Shown here: piece by piece, positions 58,694 to 64,000 of the stretch
Layout: every line of letters begins with the position of its first letter
Numbering within the stretch: position 1 is the stretch's first letter
Assembly: GCA_016858145.1 (NCBI GenBank)
Contig: JAEHOE010000033.1
Coordinates: forward strand, 682,001-746,000
Reading direction: 5' to 3'
DNA: 64,000 nucleotides
DNA from: Edaphochlamys debaryana
Taxonomy: Eukaryota; Chlorophyta; Chlorophyceae; Chlamydomonadales
Notes under the pieces: model-generated
Seen by the model: the letters and a program-made list of their open reading frames with translations, nothing else
Database searches by the model: none
Told to the model about the DNA's origin: nothing
Translations under genes and position numbers: made by a program

Positions 58694-61602
58694 ATGGACA
58701 CCAGACCTGGAGGACCCCTCGGTCATGTGCACGGCTCGGCCAGCTCGTTGCGAAGGCTGACCGTGGCCAAGGCCATCGGCGTTAAGGATGTCGGTCACAT
58801 CGGAGACTCCGCCCCGCCGCTGTCCCAGTGCGACCGCTGCGGGGCGCGGAGTGATGCGGTGGCATACGAGCACTGCGACGTTTGCGACGGCTGCGTGCCC
58901 CAGGTCGGATGCAAAGTTGGTTTGGGGTCATGGCATCCTAGCTAGCAGCCTAGCTGCCCGCCACAGGCCTTACCACTGCCTGACCGGCCTAAAGCTCTCG
59001 GCCCCGCTCTCCTTCTCGCAGTCCTCGCCGCACGTGTGTGCCCCCATGGCCGCTCACCGGGAGTGCGTGAGCTGCCGGCGGTACCTCTTCTCCGGCGGCC
59101 CGCTCGCGCCCCTGCCGGACTGCGGCCACCCCGCCGCCCACGCTGCCTGCCTCCACCTCATCGCCGCCCACGGCAGCTCCCGCGCCCTCGCCGCCCTGCA
59201 GTCCCGCTGCCCGCTGCCCGCACTGCCCTTCACCATTTGCGATCGCAACGTGTCCCGACTCCGAGCTGTATCTCTGCACGCGCGGCGAGTACCTTCGGCG
59301 CATGAACCAGCTGACGGCGGCGTTCGTGGTGCCGGGCGAGGAGGAGGTGGCGCAGGCGAGGGCCGCGGTCAGCACGGTGGTCAAGGTGCTGCAGAAGGTG
59401 CCGGAAGTCAAGGTGGGGATGCGGGGAGCACAGGGTAAGGGCCGCCAAGGTGGAGGTCATCCCGCTCCCTACCCTCTAGGCCGGCTGGATTCCTGCCGCG
59501 CCACTGTCTCCTCCGCTTATGCTGCGACACGCCCTAATCACCCATCCCCCGCCTAGGTGGACCGGGTGCACGTGGGCGGCTCCTTCGGCCGCAAGACCAG
59601 CGTCAAGGGGCGCTTCGACGTGGACCTGTCCGTGTTCGTGAACGGGCTGGACCCAGACCCCCACGAGGCGGCCACAGTCCTCCAGGCGGTAGGACGGAGT
59701 TTTGAGCCGTTGCTCGAAGCTGAGGGAGAGGTCACGTGGAAAGGTCCTTTCTGTTCGAGCCACGAGGGGCCTTACCTGCGGCTTGCCACCTGCTCAGCTC
59801 TGCCCTCGCCCCCACGCACTCCCTCGCGGCCCTGCGCTAACCTCACGCCTGCGCCCCACTCCCTGGCCCCGCTGCCCCGCAACCCGGCCCCCAGGCCGCC
59901 TCACGGCTGGAGGTGTGCATGGCCGTACCCGTACGACAGAAGCCTGGCATGCGCATGCTGGAGTTCACGTGGGACGAGCTGGAGGTGGACTTGTGTCTCG
60001 TCCAAAACGTGGCGCGCTGGTACAACTGGAACAAGGCCGCCAAGCAGGTCGGTTCAGGTGAATCTGCATTCTAAGCGCTAGAGGCCCTCTCATATTCGGG
60101 CTAACGATATGGTATGGACTTGGCTGCTTCACAGGTGGAAGTGCTGGTGGGGCCCCTGCTGCGGATGACGGACGCAGAGGTGGCCGCGCTGGAGGACCAG
60201 GCCGGGCCCAACCGGGCCCGCGAGAGGGGCGTGGGCGAGGCCCTGACGGCGTTCGTCAAGGCCCAGCCCGGCACTGCCACGGAGGCGGTGCGCCTGTTCA
60301 AGGCGAGCGGGGCCGCGGGGGGGCAGAGCAACCTAAGACCCTTGCGGTAGGGGGCCGAAGGCTGGCCTGCAGGCGGGCTACTTACATGTCCCCTCCTGCA
60401 TCGTTTGCGCTCCCCTCCAGGCCTGGGTCAAGTGCGGCCTGGGCGAGCGGGGCCTGCTCGACCCCTCCAAGCTGCCCTCCGTTGCGTTGGAGCTCTTGTT
60501 GCTCCACGCGTTCCTCGAGGAGGAACGGGCGCCGAGCAGCGAGTTCGACGGCATCAGCCCCGGCCGGTGAGCAAACGCCGGTCTTCAGGGAAGTAGCCCT
60601 GTTGGCCCACGTCGGCCATCCCCCGCACAAGTCAGGCCCCTCTGAAACAAGGAAACCCCCTCCGTTCATCCCTAGCAGGTCCCTGCTCCTCCGCACCTTC
60701 CTGGGCGCCCTGGACACCGCCTCCCGCCTGGACGAGCCGGGGGGCGGGCCGGTGGTGATGCTCGACGCCGGGGCCCTGGGCTACCGGCGGGAGCAGGGCG
60801 AGCGGTTCCGGGCGTGCTGGGGCGCGGAGGGGCCCTTCGTCATCCACCCCATCGACCCAACCTGCAACGTTGCAAAGGTGAGCACAAGAGCCGTGAGTGT
60901 CCAAACACGTTGGGTCAGGCAAACATGTATCCGTCAAACATCGCTGAACATCCTTGGTAAGCACCCCGCGCTTTCGTGCTGCACCCCGCACAGGCTCGCG
61001 ATGACGGCCGCCCGGCCTGGGACTGGCCGGCGCTCGCCCTCGAGGCCCGGGCGCTGCTGACCGTTGTACGGCACACCAGCCTCGAGACACTGCTGTCGTA
61101 CTCCACCCTGGGAGCGGCCCTGGACCGCCTGGCCGCGCTGGATCCGGAACCGGAACGGGAACCGGAACTGGAGGCGCCGCCCACTCCCGGGCGGCGGCAG
61201 ACCCGCCTGCCGCCCTGCGGAGGGGGGGCGGGAGCGCTGGAAGCGGCAGCTCGAGAGGATTACAGGGGGTGGATGGAGCGGCGTGAGGAGGAGGAGGAGG
61301 AGGACGGGGAGGAGAACGCCGGGTGGTTGGCGTCCGAGGATGCGGAGGAGGACTGCTCCTGGCTGGGCCATGAGGAGGGCGGGGGCGAGGGGGGCGAGGC
61401 GCCGGAGCCATGGCACGAGTGCGACGAGGGGCCCAGGGCGTGGGTCGAGGAGGTGGAGGACGACGGCGGGGAGTGGTGGGAGGCGCAGGCGGCGGCGGCG
61501 GAGGAGCCGTGGGAGGGGCCGTGGCTTGCGTCGGAGGTCGCGGAGGAGGACGTCGATTGGCTGACGTCAGTGGAGGCGGAGGCGGAGGCGGACTGGTACT
61601 GA
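58694..61602 (+). CDS. CTCHY-RING zinc finger fused to OAS-like nucleotidyltransferase
   Basis: Exons: 58694-58903, 59022-59412, 59557-59688, 59895-60047, 60135-60302, 60421-60566, 60679-60877, 60994-61602. The N-terminus carries CDRC, HCDVCDGC and HVC, a CTCHY-type zinc finger. It is followed by a RING: CVSC, CGHPAAHAAC and a final RCP(H)C pair, the order seen in RCHY1/PIRH2 and MIEL1 ubiquitin ligases. Downstream is an oligoadenylate-synthase-like domain: GGSFGRKTSVKGRFDVDL (OAS spacing from Gly-Ser to Asp-x-Asp), the third acidic residue in LEFTWDELEVDLCL, KLPSVALELLLLHAF, and IDPTCNVAK like the OAS DPTNNV motif. All three catalytic acidic residues are present, so nucleotide polymerase activity is plausible. 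The C-terminus (from about 61,270) is a Glu/Trp/Asp-rich tail. The frame changes by +1 between RING and transferase at a 7-bp tandem duplication (59,205-59,218); without it the frame is continuous, about 666 residues. The intron starting at 60,303 has a GC donor. The start codon is tentative. Confidence 0.72.
59205..59218 (+). repeat. 7-bp tandem duplication that shifts the RING frame
   Basis: CGCTGCC occurs twice in a row, followed by the related CGCACTGCC. The first copy codes Arg-Cys-Pro of the last RING cysteine pair. Reading on through the second copy gives Leu-Pro-Ala and a stop at 59,438. With one copy, the codons would read RCPHCPSPF and run on into the nucleotidyltransferase. Confidence 0.8.
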
Positions 61603-62148
61603 CCGAGGGCGGCCCCAGACGAATGGATGCGCCGGCCGTCTGGTGACGGGGCATGTGCGTGAGCGGGTGGGTTGTTTGTGGCAGACGGCTACACGGGCAG
61701 TCAGCAGATGACCTGTGCACGAGTGCGAGCACGTGGGACGTAAGGGCTCAGGGGCGGGAGGCCAAGCGCCTCAGACTGCAGTTGAAGAAGCTCACAAGTG
61801 TTTCTGCAGTTTCCCGAGCGGGCCTCAGGCATGGCAGTCGATTGAGCCGTACTGAGCCTGAAGGGGGCCCATGCCCATTGGGTCGGAGCGGCATCGAAGC
61901 GTTTACACGTGTGATGCCACCGACCCCACCAAAGCATTCTGCCAGAGGTCTCCCCCCGTCTTCCCGTCGAGCCCCCCCGTCTTCCCGCAGCGACCCTTCG
62001 CCCAGGCCCCGGCTCCACAGGAGTCCATGATAACACACCCGCCTCGCCCCAACAGACCTCATTGTCAGCTTGCACTCATCGCCCAGCCCCCTACCCGCCC
62101 GGCCATACCCTCACTCGTCACCTGCCTGCTGGAATTTCTGTACCTCGA
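61603..62148. other. Convergent 3' spacer
   Basis: No gene was found. TTACA at 61,903-61,907, i.e. TGTAA on the minus strand, lies about 245 nt past the stop of the minus-strand gene at 62,149 and is its likely poly(A) signal. No TGTAA was seen on the plus strand for the OAS-like gene. Confidence 0.5.
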
Positions 62149-64000
62149 TCACTCCTCCGCCCCCGGTGCCTCTGAACCCGTTTCGCCCCCGGCCGCTTCC
62201 GCCAGCCCCCGCTGCATCGCTGCCCGCCGGGCCTGCCGCCGCAACGACACACGCGCAGTCCGCAGCTCCTTCCCTGCTGCCGCCTCCGCCTCCGCCGCCC
62301 GCAGCGACACAGCCGCCGCCGCCGCCGCTGGCCCCTGGGCCGCCTCAGCTCTAGCCCCTGCCTCCGCTGTCGCCGGCGCCGGCGCCGCCAGCTCTGGCGG
62401 CGCCACAACCGCCGGCAGTGCAACCACGTCCAACCGCCCATTCGCCTCTGCGAACGGCGCCTGGGCTTGGGCCTGCGCTAGCGCTCGCTCCGGCAGGGGT
62501 GGGCTCTCGAGGCCTCGCGTTGGCGCCGCCACAGCCTCTTGCGCCGCCGCTGCGGTGACCACCACAGTCGGCTGCGTGAGCGCCGCGTCCTGCGCGGCCG
62601 CCGGCGGGGCCTCGGCCGCAGCGGCGGCGGCTGTGGCAGCGGCGGAGCCTGCAGCTGGCGCCGCCGCCGGCTGGCGCTTCGCGGCGCCCCTGGTCTTGGG
62701 GGCCGCTGGCAGCGGCGGTGGCGGCGGCGGCGGCGGCGGCGCAGCCTTGTTCTGGCGGTCCCTCTGGCGCTTGGCCCTGCGCCGCTCCTCCGCCGTCAGC
62801 CCTGGCGGCGCCGCCGCCACTGACACGTCAGCTACGGCTTCCGCCACCGCCGCCCCTGCCGCCAGCCCCTTCAGCGTCGGCACGTCAACCGCCTGCTGCC
62901 GTGGCTGCTGCAGCTCTACCGCCGCCGCCGCCACCACCGTAAGAGCCGGCTCTGGAGTCACCGCCGCGGTCTCAACAGCTGGCAGCTCATTTGCATCCAC
63001 CGCATCCCCTGAGGCTGGCCGCCAGCGCCGCCGCGGCTGCGGCGACGCAGCAGCTGCCACTGGCGATGCCTCCGTCGGCAGCGGTTCAGTCGGAAGCGCT
63101 GCCGCCGCCTCCGGGCGCATGGTCACGGCCGGCGGCGCTGGCATGGCTGCAGCTGCCGCCACACCCGTCGCCGCCGCCGCGGGTACAGGAGCTGCCGCCG
63201 CCGTCGTCGTCGACGACGCGACGGCGCCCGAGCCGCCGTCAGCGGCCTCAGCCGTTGGCTCCTGCGGCGGCGGCGGCGGCGGCGTCCGCGACGGCCCCTG
63301 GCGCCTCAGCCGCCGCTTCGCCAGCAGCGCACGCGAGCCCTCAAACACCTCCTCACGGCTCTCCCGCGAGCGCCGCTGCGCCTCGTCAGCGTCCCGCGCC
63401 TCATCCGCCGCCGTCGCCTCCGCCACCGTCGTCGCCAGCTCCGTCGCCGCCGCCGCCGCCGAAGCCGCGCCCGCCGCTGCGCGCTGCAGCCTCGGCCGCC
63501 GCCGATCCCACGCCCCTTCCCTGTCGTCCTCGTCAACGCTCGGTTGCCGCCGGCTTGCCCCGCTGGGCCCCTCCGTGACTGACGGCCGGGCTCTGCCCCC
63601 CCTGGCCGTGCCGGGTTGCGCAAACACGCTGCCGCGCGCCTCTCGCGCCGCCTCCGCGGCCGCCTCCGCCGCCGCCACCCCAGTGGCGCCCGCCGCCTCC
63701 AGCGCCGCCACCACGGCTTCCGGCAGCTTCGCGCTGAAGCTGGCGAACGCGCGATCCAGCGTCACGAGATCCATGTACGACAGCGTGCCGGCGGCGGCGT
63801 GGCGGGCGGCCACGGCCGACGCCTCGTCCAGCCAGTGCTGAGGGGGAAGGAGTGAGGGGTCGGGGGGAGACCAGGAGTTCTGTTGCTGGGAAGCGTCTTG
63901 GATTGCGCCCTTTCCTAACAGCCATGCCCTCATCTGCTCACCGCAAGATCCCCGCCCCGCCCACAAGCACGCGCATGCTGGAACCTGGATTTGAGCCATC
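62149..64000 (-). CDS. Ala/Pro-rich protein of unknown function (3' part)
   Basis: The last exon is 63,837-62,149, 562 codons plus stop without an intron. It joins in phase 0 to an exon ending at 63,942 (donor GTGAGC) that runs off the window edge. The joined start reads HARACGRGGDLA-HWLDEASA and then SYMDLVTLDRAFASFSAKL, which looks helical and may be the end of a folded domain. The rest is mostly Ala/Pro/Glu-rich and likely disordered. It contains basic patches LLAKRRLRRQG and EERRRAKRQRDRQNK followed by a proline run, which could bind nucleic acid or act as nuclear signals. I do not recognise the family. The frame is kept open for 1.7 kb and ends at a clear stop followed by TGTAA, so I think it is real. 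Confidence 0.6.
   Translation of the reverse strand, partial: MAQIQVPACACLWAGRGSCGEQMRAWLLGKGAIQDASQQQNSWSPPDPSLLPPQHWLDEASAVAARHAAAGTLSYMDLVTLDRAFASFSAKLPEAVVAALEAAGATGVAAAEAAAEAAREARGSVFAQPGTARGGRARPSVTEGPSGASRRQPSVDEDDREGAWDRRRPRLQRAAAGAASAAAAATELATTVAEATAADEARDADEAQRRSRESREEVFEGSRALLAKRRLRRQGPSRTPPPPPPQEPTAEAADGGSGAVASSTTTAAAAPVPAAAATGVAAAAAMPAPPAVTMRPEAAAALPTEPLPTEASPVAAAASPQPRRRWRPASGDAVDANELPAVETAAVTPEPALTVVAAAAVELQQPRQQAVDVPTLKGLAAGAAVAEAVADVSVAAAPPGLTAEERRRAKRQRDRQNKAAPPPPPPPPPLPAAPKTRGAAKRQPAAAPAAGSAAATAAAAAAEAPPAAAQDAALTQPTVVVTAAAAQEAVAAPTRGLESPPLPERALAQAQAQAPFAEANGRLDVVALPAVVAPPELAAPAPATAEAGARAEAAQGPAAAAAAVSLRAAEAEAAAGKELRTARVSLRRQARRAAMQRGLAEAAGGETGSEAPGAEE

Noticed and set aside
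59067..59201. An intron from GTGAGC to CTGCAG inside the RING exon
   Set aside because: It would remove CVSC, CGH and HAAC, the core RING ligands, which are too regular to be chance, and it would not repair the frame to the nucleotidyltransferase.
61871..63841. A 656-codon plus-strand frame opposite the Ala-rich gene
   Set aside because: It is Ala/Ser-rich as expected for the complement of an Ala/Arg-rich coding strand. The minus strand has matching splice sites, a stop and TGTAA.
1..64000. CRISPR arrays, bacterial operons, rRNA or integrated viral genes
   Set aside because: No spaced direct repeats, ribosome-binding-site-led gene strings, rRNA segments or viral hallmark proteins were seen. 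The gene structure is eukaryotic throughout.

Overview
The window looks like nuclear DNA of a green alga of the Chlorophyceae, most likely Chlamydomonadales/volvocine. It is GC-rich and intron-dense (for example 16 exons in 4.6 kb), the introns are short with GTGAGT/GTGCGT-type donors, the proteins carry Ala/Gly/Pro runs, and several genes have the chlorophycean poly(A) signal TGTAA downstream of the stop. All gene models here were spliced by eye from reading-frame continuity, splice sites and homology between paralogues. Gene ends are firmer than internal exon edges. I cannot name the species.

Region 1 (1-47,956) holds a signalling and cell-surface glycan neighbourhood. Three paralogous large protein kinases lie at 1,468-9,044 (minus), 29,917-37,220 (plus) and 40,566-47,956 (minus). 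Between the first two are a head-to-head pair of GT61-like (DUF563) glycosyltransferases (10,043-15,040 minus; 15,417-19,987 plus) and a SKN1/KRE6-type membrane-anchored GH16 protein (21,638-28,472 plus). Kinases 2 and 3 converge and share patches of near identity that include introns, which suggests gene conversion. One 81-nt exon with its splice sites is identical in all three kinases.

Region 2 (49,135-57,819) holds two housekeeping genes transcribed divergently from a 476-bp spacer. One is a CWC16/CCDC130 splicing factor (minus) and the other is the adenine DNA glycosylase MUTYH (plus). MUTYH has an unusual Fe-S cysteine spacing and long low-complexity extensions.

Region 3 (58,694-61,602, plus) is the most striking locus. 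It appears to join a CTCHY zinc finger and RING domain, as in RCHY1/PIRH2-type ubiquitin ligases, to a complete 2'-5'-oligoadenylate-synthase-like nucleotidyltransferase. A 7-bp tandem duplication lies exactly in the last RING cysteine pair and shifts the frame between the two halves. Either the gene is broken or split here, or the assembly has a small error.

Region 4 (62,149-64,000, minus) is the 3' part of an Ala/Pro-rich gene that I do not recognise and that runs off the window. Nine GC-AG introns were found. I saw no tRNA, rRNA, CRISPR array or complete transposon.
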